A stretch of 52,455 nt of DNA from Acidaminobacter sp. (GTDB taxonomy: Bacteria; Bacillota_A; Clostridia; Peptostreptococcales; Acidaminobacteraceae): assembly GCA_009881125.1 (NCBI GenBank), contig WXFH01000004.1, positions 1-52,455 on the forward strand. Direction: 5' to 3'. The translations under genes were made by a program, and so were the position numbers. Numbering within the stretch: the stretch's first letter is position 1; every line of letters begins with the position of its first letter. Of this stretch, positions 1 to 8,191 are shown one piece after another. Below the pieces are notes generated by a model. That model did not search any database and was not told where the DNA came from. It was given only the letters and a program-made list of their open reading frames with translations.

Positions 1-2
1 TT

Positions 3-257
3 TGGGTGGCAGCGGACAATGACCGGATCCTGTCGATTTTGTCCTCCATGTGGAATGGACTTTCCATGGGGCACAAGGTGACAGAGGACGCCTACGCTCA
101 AATTTCCAACAGTGAGCACAGCAAACTGGTGGAGGCTATAAAAGCTTACGACGAGGAAAAAGCAAAGCAGCTGATGTATGCACATATTATAAGAAGTATG
201 GAAAATATACTGACGCACTTCGTGCAGGATCACGAGGTTTTGTCAGAGATTGATTGA
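3..257 (+). CDS. GntR-family regulator, FCD effector domain (C-terminal fragment)
   Basis: The reading frame enters from the window edge, so only about 84 residues of the C-terminus are present. The stretch with SEHSKLVEAIKAYDEEKAKQ followed by a YAHI motif is the terminal helical part of an FCD (FadR C-terminal) ligand-binding domain: a conserved H..L..AI...D...A...M..HI pattern that binds metal and small carboxylates in this family. The GTG at position 6 could start an ORF, but a domain cannot begin here, so I treat it as a truncated gene. It sits directly upstream of a tartrate-dehydratase operon, and GntR/FCD proteins often sense organic acids, so it is the likely regulator of that operon (inference). 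The DNA-binding domain lies outside the window. Confidence 0.8.
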   Translation, partial: WVAADNDRILSILSSMWNGLSMGHKVTEDAYAQISNSEHSKLVEAIKAYDEEKAKQLMYAHIIRSMENILTHFVQDHEVLSEID

Positions 258-263
258 GTTTTA

Positions 264-299
264 GGGGCGGTGTCTTATGGGACACTGCCTTTTTGTTTT
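264..299 (+). terminator. Intrinsic terminator after the GntR gene
   Basis: A 9-bp stem (GGCGGTGTC with GACACTGCC, one G-U pair) closes a 6-base loop and is followed by TTTTTGTTTT. It lies 9 bases after the stop codon, separating the regulator from the next operon. Confidence 0.85.
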
Positions 300-362
300 A
301 TGATGTTCTTATAAAAGTAACCGCCACAGAATATGTTGAGGTTGCAGAATGAAATTTTTGAT

Positions 363-393
363 TGTTGACAACATAAAAGATCCCGTATATTAT
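363..393 (+). promoter_or_regulatory. Sigma-A promoter with overlapping dyad operator for the tartrate operon
   Basis: TTGACA (365-370) and TATTAT (388-393) are separated by 17 bases. The perfect dyad TGTTGACAACA (363-373) covers the -35 box. Short palindromes of this kind are typical GntR/FCD operators, so repression by the neighbouring regulator is likely (inference). The rest of the 258-525 spacer is AT-rich with short TATCAAA repeats (about 425-440) and otherwise shows nothing I can assign. Confidence 0.6.
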
Positions 394-525
394 TAAGACA
401 CAAATGGATACATTATCAAATGTTAAATATCAAATATCAAACACTGAATGATGACTTGTTATTTGGTTCGATTATTGGTAGTTTAACTTTGAGGGTGTCT
501 TCAAATTGAAGGGAGGATACATATT

Positions 526-1794
526 TTGAGTCCAGCAATTATTACTTTACTTTTACTCCTTTTCGCCGTCGTTATGTTCGTTTGGGAAAAAATTCCGCTA
601 GCTGTCACGTCCATGATCGTCTGTCTTGCTTTGATTTTGTTTAAGGTACTGGAGCCATCGGCAGCCTTTGCGGGCTTTGTCAACAATAACGTGATTCTAT
701 TTGTCGCCATGTTCGTGGTTGGCGGCGCGCTATTTGAGACTGGAATGGCCAACAAGATTGGCGGCGTTGTAACGAAATTTGCCAAGACTGAACGGCAGTT
801 GATCGTGGCAGTCATGGTGATCACAGGCCTCATGTCGGGTGTGCTTTCGAATACGGGTACGGCGGCGGTATTGATCCCTGTCGTCATTGGTATAGCAGCC
901 AAGTCGGGCTTCGCAAGGTCAAGACTGCTCATGCCTCTGGTTTTCGCTGCAGCAATGGGCGGCAACCTCTCCCTGATTGGAGCCCCGGGCAACTTGATCG
1001 CGCAGTCAGCTCTTCAAGAGATGAACATGCAGTTTGGATTCTTTGAATACGCTAAGATTGGTCTTCCTATCCTGGTGGTGGGGATTATATACTTCGCGTT
1101 TATAGGCTACAAGTTTCTACCTAAGACACAAGGGGATCCTGATAGTGTGTTCAATGAGGTCATTGATTACAGTCATGTGCCTGCCTGGAAACAGACTCTT
1201 TCGCTGCTGATTCTGGTTGTGACTATTATAGGGATGATCTTTGAAGAGCAGATCGGGATCAAGTTACACGTTACAGGCAGTATTGGCGCGCTGCTTCTCG
1301 TTCTCACCGGTGTTATGACTGAGAAGGAAGCATATAAGTCGATTGACTTAAATGTTATTTTCCTCTTTGGCGGGACATTGGCGCTGGCTTCGGCTCTAGA
1401 TAAAACAGGCGCTGGCGCCTTGATCGCTGAGACGGTCATGGGTGCCCTCGGACAAAACGCGTCACCGTTTGTGTTGTTGTTTGCCATCTTCATGATCGCA
1501 GCAGTATTGACAAACTTTATGTCCAACACGGCGACCACGGCACTTCTGGTGCCTATCAGTGTCTCCATTGCTTCTGGCATGGGTGCTGATCCAAGAGCGG
1601 TTCTGATGGCGACGGTCATAGGCGGTTCACTGGCTTACGCGACGCCTATTGGCATGCCGGCCAACACTATGGTTTTAGCGGCTGGCGGTTACCGCTTCAT
1701 GGACTATGTTAAAGCAGGTTTGCCGCTGATAGTGGTGGCGACTATTGTGAGCATGATTTTGCTGCCAATCTTCTTCCCGTTCTTCCCGGCTTAG
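526..1794 (+). CDS. SLC13/DASS-type anion transporter, putative tartrate or C4-dicarboxylate carrier
   Basis: The 422-residue protein is almost entirely hydrophobic, with about 11 membrane segments. It carries two related halves with SNT motifs (LSNTGTAAVLIPVVIGIA near residue 108 and MSNTATTALLVPISVSIA near 335), the signature of the divalent-anion/Na+ symporter superfamily (SLC13, ArsB/NhaD-like fold). The start is TTG, supported by GGGAGG seven to nine bases upstream. It lies 39 bases before ttdA in one operon, so import of L-tartrate or exchange with a C4-dicarboxylate is the likely role. It is shorter than E. coli TtdT (about 487 residues) and not the same subfamily, so the substrate is inferred from context only. 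Confidence 0.8.
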   Translation: MSPAIITLLLLLFAVVMFVWEKIPLAVTSMIVCLALILFKVLEPSAAFAGFVNNNVILFVAMFVVGGALFETGMANKIGGVVTKFAKTERQLIVAVMVITGLMSGVLSNTGTAAVLIPVVIGIAAKSGFARSRLLMPLVFAAAMGGNLSLIGAPGNLIAQSALQEMNMQFGFFEYAKIGLPILVVGIIYFAFIGYKFLPKTQGDPDSVFNEVIDYSHVPAWKQTLSLLILVVTIIGMIFEEQIGIKLHVTGSIGALLLVLTGVMTEKEAYKSIDLNVIFLFGGTLALASALDKTGAGALIAETVMGALGQNASPFVLLFAIFMIAAVLTNFMSNTATTALLVPISVSIASGMGADPRAVLMATVIGGSLAYATPIGMPANTMVLAAGGYRFMDYVKAGLPLIVVATIVSMILLPIFFPFFPA

Positions 1795-1833
1795 CAGCCC
1801 TGGATCTGACTAATATTTCAAGGAGGTTTACTG

Positions 1834-2736
1834 ATGAATAAAGAGCAATCTGTTCAAGTGGTTAAAGATGCCATGTCAAAATTTATTGGTTTCGTGGGCA
1901 TCAGACTGCCTGACGATGTTGAGAAAAAACTCGCTGAAATGAGGGCTCTGGAGAATAGCCCGCTGGCGAAGACCATTTATGATTCCATGTTCACCAATCA
2001 GAAGCTGGCGAAGGAGCTCTACAGACCGAGCTGCCAAGACACGGGCGTGCTGCAGTTCTTCATTAAATGTGGGACCGGATTCCCTTTAATGGGCGAGCTG
2101 GAGACCATTCTTACTGAGGCGGTATACACAGCGACTGTAAAGACGCCGCTCAGACACAACAGTGTGGAGACTTTTGACGAGTACAATACTGGTAAGAACA
2201 TTGGCAAAGGTGTACCATCTTTCTTCTGGGAGATCGTGCCGGACTCTGACAGCGTCGAGATTGACGTTTATATGGCCGGCGGCGGCTGTACGCTTCCTGG
2301 GAAAGCTATGGTGCTTATGCCGGGCGCGGGCTATGAGGGCGTCGTGCAGTTTGTTATGGATGTCATGACCAGCTATGGTCTGAATGCCTGCCCGCCGCTG
2401 CTTGTTGGCGTTGGCGTGGCGACATCTGTTGAGACAGCGGCGGTACTTTCGAAGAAAGCGCTGATGCGTCCTATTGGATCCCATAACCCGAATGAGCGGG
2501 CTGCGAAGCTGGAGCAGCTGCTTGAGGACGGCATCAACAAGATTGGCCTTGGACCACAGGGCATGTCCGGAAATCTCTCTGTTATGGGCGTTCATATAGA
2601 GAACGCGGCGCGTCATCCGTCCACCATTGGTGTTGCGGTCAATACAGGGTGCTGGGCGCACAGACGGGGACATATCATCTTTGACAAAGAGATGAACGTC
2701 ACGATTACGTCACATTCGGAGGTGAAGTATGAATAA
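1834..2736 (+). CDS. ttdA: L(+)-tartrate dehydratase, alpha subunit
   Basis: This 300-residue protein matches the Fe-S class I fumarase/tartrate dehydratase alpha family. It resembles E. coli TtdA along its whole length, with RPSCQDTG, the [20 protein letters not shown] block, GGGCTLPG and TGCWAHRRG. Three cysteines (67, 186, 273) fit the positions that hold the catalytic 4Fe-4S cluster. With TtdB it dehydrates L-tartrate to oxaloacetate; fumarate hydration would be the alternative for the family, but the closeness to TtdA favours tartrate. AAGGAGG precedes the ATG. Its end overlaps the start of ttdB by 8 bases, indicating translational coupling of a 1:1 complex. The cluster is oxygen-labile, fitting an anaerobe. 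Confidence 0.9.
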   Translation: MNKEQSVQVVKDAMSKFIGFVGIRLPDDVEKKLAEMRALENSPLAKTIYDSMFTNQKLAKELYRPSCQDTGVLQFFIKCGTGFPLMGELETILTEAVYTATVKTPLRHNSVETFDEYNTGKNIGKGVPSFFWEIVPDSDSVEIDVYMAGGGCTLPGKAMVLMPGAGYEGVVQFVMDVMTSYGLNACPPLLVGVGVATSVETAAVLSKKALMRPIGSHNPNERAAKLEQLLEDGINKIGLGPQGMSGNLSVMGVHIENAARHPSTIGVAVNTGCWAHRRGHIIFDKEMNVTITSHSEVKYE

Positions 2737-3343
2737 TAAGAGAGTGCTGACGACGCCGATCAAGGCAGAGGATCTTGAGGGCATCAAGGCTGGAGATATC
2801 ATTTATTTAAGCGGTCATTTCGTTACTTGCAGAGACGTGGCCCATAGACGTCTGATTGAGCAGGGCAGACCGCTTCCGGTGGATCTGAACGGCATGGCAA
2901 TCTTCCATGCGGGTCCAATTGTGCGCAAGCTAGAGGATGAGAAGTTTGAGATGATCTCCATTGGACCAACTACGAGTATGCGTATGGAGAAGTTTGAGAA
3001 AGAATTTATTGAACAAACCGGCGTCAAGCTGATCATTGGCAAAGGCGGCATGGGGCCGAATACGGAAGCGGGCTGCAAAGAGCATAAGGCGCTTCATGTG
3101 GTGTTCCCAGCGGGCTGCGCGGTGCTTGCTGCGACGCAGGTAGAAGAGATTGAGCGCGCCGAGTGGCAGGACCTTGGCATGCCGGAGACCCTTTGGGTAT
3201 GCAGAGTAAAAGAATTTGGGCCGCTGATAGTGTCGATTGACGCGGAAGGCCGCAACATGTTTGAGGAGAACAAGGTCGTCTTCAACCAGAAGAAGGATGA
3301 AGCGATCAAGGAGATCAATACGCAGGTTAGCTTTATTAAGTAA
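2729..3343 (+). CDS. ttdB: L(+)-tartrate dehydratase, beta subunit
   Basis: The 204-residue protein has the class I fumarase C-terminal (beta) fold and reads like E. coli Ttd[11 protein letters not shown] at the N-terminus, [23 protein letters not shown], the GKGGMGP loop and [17 protein letters not shown] near the end. It partners TtdA in converting L-tartrate to oxaloacetate. The ATG lies inside the last codons of ttdA (8-base overlap), with GGAGG inside ttdA serving as ribosome binding site. The length equals the usual size of about 200 residues. A strong hairpin follows 16 bases after the stop, ending the operon. Confidence 0.9.
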   Translation: MNNKRVLTTPIKAEDLEGIKAGDIIYLSGHFVTCRDVAHRRLIEQGRPLPVDLNGMAIFHAGPIVRKLEDEKFEMISIGPTTSMRMEKFEKEFIEQTGVKLIIGKGGMGPNTEAGCKEHKALHVVFPAGCAVLAATQVEEIERAEWQDLGMPETLWVCRVKEFGPLIVSIDAEGRNMFEENKVVFNQKKDEAIKEINTQVSFIK

Positions 3344-3358
3344 GACTCTAGGGAATTG

Positions 3359-3400
3359 TAAAGAGCCAAGACCATCGGCAAAAATGGTCTTGGCTCTTTA
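3359..3400. terminator. Bidirectional hairpin (type 1 repeat) between ttdB and the EamA gene
   Basis: A 17-bp perfect stem (3359-3375 with 3384-3400; core GAGCCAAGACCAT / ATGGTCTTGGCTC) has the loop CGGCAAAA. It lies between convergent genes and can serve both. It is the first of eight related hairpins in the window and contains the GACCATCGGC motif, of which the CGGC part is in the loop. Confidence 0.8.
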
Positions 3401-3419
3401 AGTTCTTTGGGAGGGGTTG

Positions 3420-3443
3420 GAAGGCGGTGTCAGACACCTTCTT
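3420..3443. repeat. Short TGTCAGACA-type palindromic repeat
   Basis: GAAGGCGGTGTCAGACACCT with a trailing TTC is a partial member of a dispersed palindrome family (core GGTGTCWGACACC) also seen near 22.9, 27.3, 27.4, 40.7 and 42.3 kb. It lies ten bases from the end of the minus-strand EamA gene. Confidence 0.6.
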
Positions 3444-3453
3444 CCACTTGGCG

Positions 3454-4365
3454 TCATCCCTTGTTCGTATAGTAAGTCCCCAGGGCAAGGACGGCGAGTG
3501 CCACCCAAAAATTGAGTCCGGGAAGTTCTCTGAAAACCACAATGGAAGCCGCAGCGCCAATAAAAGGCGCGACGGCGTAAAAGGCGCTGGTTTTAGACGC
3601 GCCCAGGCTCCTTTGGGCCAGGACATACAGGTAGACGCTGAAGCCATAGGCAATGAATCCGAGGACTAAGGCGGCGATCAGGAGCTTGGGTTCAGGCAGG
3701 GATTTGCCGATGAAAAGCCCAATGCCAAGGGCACCGAGACCTGATCCGAAGCCTTTGATTACGACAATTTGCTTGGGATCTTTGCTCGACAGCATCCGGG
3801 TACAGTTGTTTTCAAGGCCCCAGCTCAGGCAGGCCAGGAGGACAAAGGCTGAGCCGATGGAAAAGGAAAGGCTGCCTTCTCTCTGGAAGCTGAGGATCAT
3901 GGTGGATAAAGTAACGAGGGCGATGCCTATGCCAAGGGACTTGGAGATCTTTTCGTGAAACACCAGCGAGGCGATCATGGTGGTGGTGACAATTTCGAAG
4001 TTGTTGAGGAGGGATACATTGGCGGCTGAGGTGGTCGCAAGGCCAGCCATCAGAAATATGGGTGCGGCTATGTCCAGGAGGACCATCGCGATAATATATT
4101 TCAGTTCGGATTTCCCGAGGGAGATTTCGCTGGAATCGAGGTTGAAGACTTTGTAGACCAATAAGATGGCGAGCATGCCAATGCCGGCGCCCAAATAGAG
4201 AAGCCCTGCGAGGATGGTGCCATCCAGATTGGTCAGCAGGAGTTTTGAAAAGGGCGTGCTCAGAGCGTAAAAGGTGGCGGCTATGAACGCGAAAAGAACG
4301 GCAGAGTTTTTGGTTTTATCAATGGTGCTTTTATGTAACTTAGCGGATGAATTTGTGGATGGCAT
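3454..4365 (-). CDS. EamA/DMT-superfamily exporter
   Basis: About 303 residues with ten predicted membrane helices in two EamA repeats (about residues 17-150 and 160-300), typical of drug/metabolite exporters. The ATG at 4365 gives a normal N-terminus (MPSTNSSAKLHKSTIDKTKN before helix 1) and overlaps the end of the upstream csoR-like gene by 26 bases; a longer frame to 4419 would run deeper into that gene and looks unlikely. The overlap suggests translational coupling and joint control by the CsoR-type repressor. The substrate is unknown. Metal-responsive EamA exporters would be unusual, so the pairing may instead reflect sensing of a persulfide or aldehyde by this repressor family (inference). 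Confidence 0.8.
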   Translation of the reverse strand: MPSTNSSAKLHKSTIDKTKNSAVLFAFIAATFYALSTPFSKLLLTNLDGTILAGLLYLGAGIGMLAILLVYKVFNLDSSEISLGKSELKYIIAMVLLDIAAPIFLMAGLATTSAANVSLLNNFEIVTTTMIASLVFHEKISKSLGIGIALVTLSTMILSFQREGSLSFSIGSAFVLLACLSWGLENNCTRMLSSKDPKQIVVIKGFGSGLGALGIGLFIGKSLPEPKLLIAALVLGFIAYGFSVYLYVLAQRSLGASKTSAFYAVAPFIGAAASIVVFRELPGLNFWVALAVLALGTYYTNKG

Positions 4366-4621
4366 CTTCAAGCTGATCCAGAACGGTCTGATCATCATGT
4401 TCCACTGCGTCTGCCACACAATGTCGGATGTGATCTACCAGAATAATTTTGCCTGTGTTGTTGATAGCTGCAGTGACTGCGGAGAGCTGGATGAGGATGT
4501 CGGTGCAGTCTTTGCCGTCTATGACCATTTTCTTAACGTATTCCAGGTGTCCGATCGCCCGGGAGAGGCGGTTGACGACGTTTTTGGTTTCTGTGTGCTT
4601 GTGCTCGTGCTCATGGGGCAT
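4340..4621 (-). CDS. CsoR/RcnR/FrmR-family transcriptional repressor
   Basis: A 93-residue all-helical DUF156 protein. Cys39, His64 and Cys68 reproduce the 25- and 4-residue spacing of the C-H-C copper(I) site of CsoR. The N-terminus MPHEHEHKHT adds histidines, with His3 where RcnR-type sensors use an N-terminal ligand. It should repress its own promoter until it binds copper or another effector. AAAGGAAG precedes the ATG. A G/C-tract operator lies 27-48 bases upstream. The downstream, overlapping gene is an EamA exporter, not the usual copA/copZ. Copper sensing is therefore probable from residues but not confirmed by context. Confidence 0.87.
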   Translation of the reverse strand: MPHEHEHKHTETKNVVNRLSRAIGHLEYVKKMVIDGKDCTDILIQLSAVTAAINNTGKIILVDHIRHCVADAVEHDDQTVLDQLEDAIHKFIR

Positions 4622-4647
4622 GATCTGACTTCCTTTCGTTTTGAGAA

Positions 4648-4669
4648 TTAACCCCCTGGGGGGGATAAT
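4648..4669 (-). promoter_or_regulatory. G/C-tract operator for the CsoR-type repressor
   Basis: Read on the minus strand it is TTATCCCCCCCAGGGGGTTAA, the T/A-flanked G/C-tract architecture bound by the CsoR/RcnR/FrmR family. TACAAT (plus-strand 4672-4677) just upstream could be the -10 box, so binding would block transcription of csoR and the EamA gene. Confidence 0.65.
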
Positions 4670-4817
4670 TTATTGTAACATAGTTTTGGAGAAAATGCTT
4701 GGTTAGTGGGTGGATTGGCTGGAAGTTTTTGTTTGGGGTTGGAAATTGGGTATAGATGTGATGTAGGACGCGGGAGTCTAAGTAAGGAACAAGTGAAGGA
4801 AAAGTGAGGTGTATTGC

Positions 4818-5156
4818 ATGTTCACGAAAAGAATGAAAATCTGCCTGATTACGGGTGTTATGCTTGGGATTGTCTGCATTATCGGTGCATCTGTCAGGTC
4901 GGGCTTTCAAAGTGAGCCTTATTTTCTGTTTTCTCTGTGGTATAACCGGGTGATTATGGGGCTGGTTATTGGTCTGTCTGGCAGAGGGATTAAACTGCTT
5001 AATGTGGTCGTTAGAGGTGCGATACTCGGACTTATTGTGTCTTTTGCTTTTTACAGTTCAACTGGGTTCACGGATGTTGTCAGTTTTCTGGCTGGGGTTT
5101 TGTATGGTGTGATTATTGAGGCAGTGGCGTTTAGAATGGATCAGAAATCTGTGTGA
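4818..5156 (+). CDS. Small hydrophobic membrane protein of unknown function
   Basis: About 112 residues starting at ATG 4818, with GTGAGGTG eight bases upstream; a GTG at 4809 would add three residues. Four hydrophobic stretches (about residues 7-25, 38-55, 60-80 and 85-105) predict a small integral membrane protein with positively charged ends. I recognise no family motif. It stands alone between the csoR promoter region and an inverted-repeat region, transcribed divergently from csoR. Function cannot be assigned. Confidence 0.6.
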   Translation: MFTKRMKICLITGVMLGIVCIIGASVRSGFQSEPYFLFSLWYNRVIMGLVIGLSGRGIKLLNVVVRGAILGLIVSFAFYSSTGFTDVVSFLAGVLYGVIIEAVAFRMDQKSV

Positions 5157-5217
5157 GTTGTTTGATGGAAATGGGTGTTTGGAACCACCTCGCCACTTTA
5201 TGATTATTGGTATATGA

Positions 5218-5322
5218 AAAATCCGTGTAATTTAAAATTTGATTTTAAATTACACGGATTTTACTGCTTGTTTTTTGCATTATACTCGTGTAATATAAAA
5301 TCAGAATTTCAATTATACGGAT
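5218..5322. repeat. Two inverted repeats upstream of the DUF4143 gene
   Basis: 5218-5238 and 5242-5262 form a perfect 21-bp inverted repeat with a 3-base TTG spacer (arms contain ATCCGTGTAATTTAAAAT). A degenerate second copy follows at 5284-5301 and 5305-5322 with the spacer CAG and about 12 of 18 arm positions matching. The repeat could be a terminator for the gene at 5156, but the duplicated dyad just before a gene also looks like a tandem operator. Confidence 0.7.
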
Positions 5323-5354
5323 ATTATTGTTTTTATGAGATGAGGTGACAAGGG

Positions 5355-6569
5355 ATGTTTATTAACAGAGCTTTGGAATTGATCGTGAAAGAAGTTGCTA
5401 ATTCATTTCCTGTACTGTTGTTAACTGGTCCAAGACAGGTCGGAAAAACAACACTCTTAGAAAAAAATGCTGAAAAGGAGCGGAAATATGTAAGTCTGGA
5501 TGATCCGGCAGCCAGACAATTGGCAAAAGAAGATCCTTTATTATTTCTGCAGCGGTACGAACCGCCGGTGATTATTGATGAGATCCAGTATGCGCCCGAA
5601 CTGTTGCCGTATATAAAGATGCATGTAGATAAAGGAAAGAAAATGGGGGAATTTTGGCTTACAGGATCTCAGATGTTTCATATGATGAAAGGGGTAAGTG
5701 AAAGTCTCGCAGGGCGAGTGGGTATTATACCTATGCAGGGGCTTTCTATCTCAGAGTTGAACAAGATACCGAATGAGCCGTATTCAACAGATACTAAACG
5801 ATTAATGAACAGAATTGGTTCTGCAAAAAAGATGAATTTGATTGAAGTCTATGAACGGATCTATAAAGGGTCCATGCCGGCACTCTATGAAAGAGAGCAA
5901 AGTATTGAAAGATTTTATGCCTCTTATGTGGACACCTATATCCATAGAGATATCAGAGACTTGACTCAAGTCGCTGATGAAATGCAATTTCAGAGGTTCT
6001 TAACTGCTTGCGCGGCAAGAACGAGTCAAATGGTAAATTACTCTGAACTGGCAAAGGATGTTGGCATTTCTGCGCCAACTGCAAAAAACTGGTTGTCAAT
6101 TTTAGTCACATCTGGAATTGTTGTTCTGATAGAACCCTATTTCAACAATGCTCTAAAAAGAATTATTAAAGCACCCAATATGTATTTTATGGATACCGGT
6201 CTTTGTGCTTATCTGACGAGATGGACATCCAGTGAAGCTTTAGAGGTTTCAGCCATGTCAGGAGCGTTTTTTGAGACTTTTGTAGTTTCTGAAATAATAA
6301 AGAGTTATTTGAATGCTGGAAAAAGACCACCTGTGTTCTATTATAGAGATTCAGATCAAAAAGAAATCGATCTAATCATAGAAGAAAATGGAAGACTCTA
6401 TCCAATAGAGATTAAGAAAAGCAGCAATCCCCAAAAGAGTGCAGGCCGTCATTTTTCAATATTGGAGAAAACCGGTCTGGAATGTGGCATGGGAAATGTT
6501 GTATGCATGGCGGATGATTTATTGCCTATAACTCGTGAGGTATGGGCTGTTCCGGTATGGCTGATTTAA
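5355..6569 (+). CDS. AAA_14/DUF4143 ATP-binding protein
   Basis: A 404-residue AAA-type ATPase with Walker A GPRQVGKTT (about residues 26-34), Walker B VIIDEIQ (about 72-78) and sensor LTGSQ (about 101-105). A winged-helix-like middle follows, then a C-terminal DUF4143 part whose EIDLIIEENGRLYPIEIKKS segment has the D...E.K spacing of the PD-(D/E)XK fold. The family is widespread and often mobile; its cellular role is unknown and it is not a standard AAA+ remodeller. The gene is AT-rich compared with neighbours, suggesting transfer. The start at ATG 5355 follows GAGGTGACAAGGG. It is preceded by an unusual duplicated dyad and followed by a type 1 hairpin. Confidence 0.85.
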   Translation: MFINRALELIVKEVANSFPVLLLTGPRQVGKTTLLEKNAEKERKYVSLDDPAARQLAKEDPLLFLQRYEPPVIIDEIQYAPELLPYIKMHVDKGKKMGEFWLTGSQMFHMMKGVSESLAGRVGIIPMQGLSISELNKIPNEPYSTDTKRLMNRIGSAKKMNLIEVYERIYKGSMPALYEREQSIERFYASYVDTYIHRDIRDLTQVADEMQFQRFLTACAARTSQMVNYSELAKDVGISAPTAKNWLSILVTSGIVVLIEPYFNNALKRIIKAPNMYFMDTGLCAYLTRWTSSEALEVSAMSGAFFETFVVSEIIKSYLNAGKRPPVFYYRDSDQKEIDLIIEENGRLYPIEIKKSSNPQKSAGRHFSILEKTGLECGMGNVVCMADDLLPITREVWAVPVWLI

Positions 6570-6581
6570 GGGATTAAATGA

Positions 6582-6628
6582 AAGAGCCAAGACCATCGGC
6601 AAATAAATGGTCTTGGCTCTTGTTCTTT
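6582..6628. terminator. Type 1 hairpin terminator between DUF4143 and EamA genes
   Basis: AAGAGCCAAGACCAT (6582-6596) pairs with ATGGTCTTGGCTCTT (6607-6621); the loop CGGCAAATAA again carries CGGC after ACCAT. A T-rich run TGTTCTTTT follows. It lies between convergent genes. Confidence 0.8.
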
Positions 6629-6635
6629 TATTAGT

Positions 6636-7565
6636 TTACGCTGCTGACTCCGCAGTCTCCAGGACTTGCTGTGGTTTGGAAGTGTCGGCCTGTACAAGGA
6701 TGACACCGGATAGAATGACGGCCATGGAAAGCAGAATGCCGGGGGTGATGGGTTCGCTCAGGATCAGCCAGCCCATAAGGACGGCGACCATAGGGTTGAT
6801 GTAGGCATAAGTATTGGCTTTCGCAAGAGGCCAGGACTTGATGATGTGCATATAGGCGCTGTAAGCCAGGATTGAACCGAAGATGATCAGGAAGAGAAGC
6901 GCCATGAGACTTTCTATGGAGACGTTGAGGGTGTGGTTTTCGCCTGTGGCAAAGCTGGCGGCCAGGATCCCAAGACCGGCAAAGAACATTTGAAGTCCGG
7001 ACTGAACGATCATGTGGCTTCCCAGCCTCACCGTCCCCGAATAAATGGTGCCTGCGGACCACAAGACCACTGAGATCAGGCACAGGATGACGCCGCGCAG
7101 GTCCAGCTTCACTTCGCCGCCTCCTGCAAAGATAAGGATGGCAACACCGCTGAAACCGATTAAGAGCCCTAACCAGATGCGAAGGCTCGCGGTTCTGAGC
7201 TTTGGATAATAGATCATTTGCATGACCGCAACGGCCAGAGGAATGGAAGCGACGATCAGGGAAACGGCGCCGGCGCTGATGTAGCGTGAGGCCAGCCCTA
7301 CAAAGGCGGGACCGCCAAAGAGGATCAAGAGACCAATGATGGCAGATTGAACATATTCTCGTGGATAGCTGGGGAATGGGATGCCCTTCAGAAATGCGTA
7401 AAGCAGCATCAGGGCGCCAGCGATGGAGAACCTTAGGGCGGTGAAGAACAGCGGCGCAATGTCCGTGACGCCAATTTTAATGGCAACATAGGCGGAGCCC
7501 CAGAAGATGCAGACGGCCAGATAGGCAAGCCAGTTGGTAAGTTCTTTGTTGTTGGATTTAGGCAT
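6636..7565 (-). CDS. EamA/DMT-superfamily exporter (RhaT/YdcZ-like)
   Basis: A 309-residue protein with ten hydrophobic helices arranged as two EamA domains (about residues 8-140 and 150-290), beginning LAYLAVCIFWGSAYVAIKIG, a typical DMT first helix with the FWGS motif. ATG 7565 is chosen over TTG 7571 because AAGGAG lies nine bases upstream of the ATG and only three from the TTG. The C-terminus is a short hydrophilic tail. The likely role is export of an amino acid or other small metabolite, but the substrate cannot be read from sequence. It stands alone and is divergent from ppnP. Confidence 0.85.
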   Translation of the reverse strand: MPKSNNKELTNWLAYLAVCIFWGSAYVAIKIGVTDIAPLFFTALRFSIAGALMLLYAFLKGIPFPSYPREYVQSAIIGLLILFGGPAFVGLASRYISAGAVSLIVASIPLAVAVMQMIYYPKLRTASLRIWLGLLIGFSGVAILIFAGGGEVKLDLRGVILCLISVVLWSAGTIYSGTVRLGSHMIVQSGLQMFFAGLGILAASFATGENHTLNVSIESLMALLFLIIFGSILAYSAYMHIIKSWPLAKANTYAYINPMVAVLMGWLILSEPITPGILLSMAVILSGVILVQADTSKPQQVLETAESAA

Positions 7566-7745
7566 GGGCAAGGGCTCCTTGTGAAGTGGATGTTTTGTGT
7601 TTTAAGGCAGATTGGTTAATGGGATTATAGCGTATACGTGTTTAGTGTAACAGGTGCGTGAACACTTATCAAAATATATTTAAGATAATTATTCGGATCT
7701 CCAGAAATATTTGTTGGATAGGGTAGTTTTGTGTTAATGGCGGAC

Positions 7746-7773
7746 TTGAGCGTAGAGAAAAAGAAGATATAAT
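7746..7773 (+). promoter_or_regulatory. Sigma-A promoter of ppnP
   Basis: TTGAGC (7746-7751) and a perfect TATAAT (7768-7773) are 16 bases apart, about 75 bases upstream of the ppnP start. Confidence 0.55.
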
Positions 7774-7847
7774 GGTAGAAAGGATTCTTGAAGTGCGTCT
7801 GTGAAGAACGAATTTGGTATAAATTTTGGTTGAAGGATGGTTGGAGC

Positions 7848-8165
7848 ATGAGTGAATTCAAAAGTGTGACCGTGGTTAGAGAAGCAAACAAGTATTTTGG
7901 CGGCGCGGTGACAAGCCGTACTGTGATCTTCGAGGATGGGGAGAAGAAGACCCTGGGCATTATGATGCCTGGAGAATACGAGTTTGGTACGGCGGAGAAG
8001 GAAGTTATGGAAATCATGTCAGGCAGACTCCGTGTTCAGCTGTCTGAGGATCAGCCGTGGATCGAAATTCAAGATGCGTTTACGTTTGAGGTGCCGGCAA
8101 ATTCCAAATTCAAATTAGTGGTAGAGGAAGTTACGGATTATTGTTGTTCTTATGTGAAGGCATAG
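7848..8165 (+). CDS. ppnP: Pyrimidine/purine nucleoside phosphorylase, PpnP (DUF1255)
   Basis: A 105-residue cupin-fold protein. The conserved core [38 protein letters not shown] and [11 protein letters not shown] matches E. coli PpnP/YaiE (94 residues). PpnP cleaves a broad range of nucleosides with phosphate to the free base and ribose 1-phosphate, serving salvage. ATG 7848 fits the family start; an in-frame upstream extension has no similarity. AAGGATGG lies 8 to 15 bases upstream. It is a single-gene unit with its own promoter and a type 1 hairpin behind it. Confidence 0.88.
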   Translation: MSEFKSVTVVREANKYFGGAVTSRTVIFEDGEKKTLGIMMPGEYEFGTAEKEVMEIMSGRLRVQLSEDQPWIEIQDAFTFEVPANSKFKLVVEEVTDYCCSYVKA

Positions 8166-8191
8166 TAAAGAGTTTTGAATTGAGAGATGTG

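Noticed and set aside
651..664. Further near-matches to the motif (GCCATCGGC at 652, GCCGATGGC near 26248, ACAATCGGC near 33111, ACCATAGG near 51479)
   Set aside because: One mismatch each. I excluded them from the count so that it rests on exact 9-mers only.
526..1794. Arsenite pump ArsB or Na+/H+ antiporter NhaD
   Set aside because: The fold is related, but the gene lies in one operon with ttdA-ttdB and has no ars genes nearby. An organic-anion carrier is more likely.
2086..2673. Long open frame on the minus strand inside ttdA
   Set aside because: ttdA is a convincing enzyme with all cluster cysteines. The antisense frame has no family similarity or ribosome binding site and reflects codon bias.
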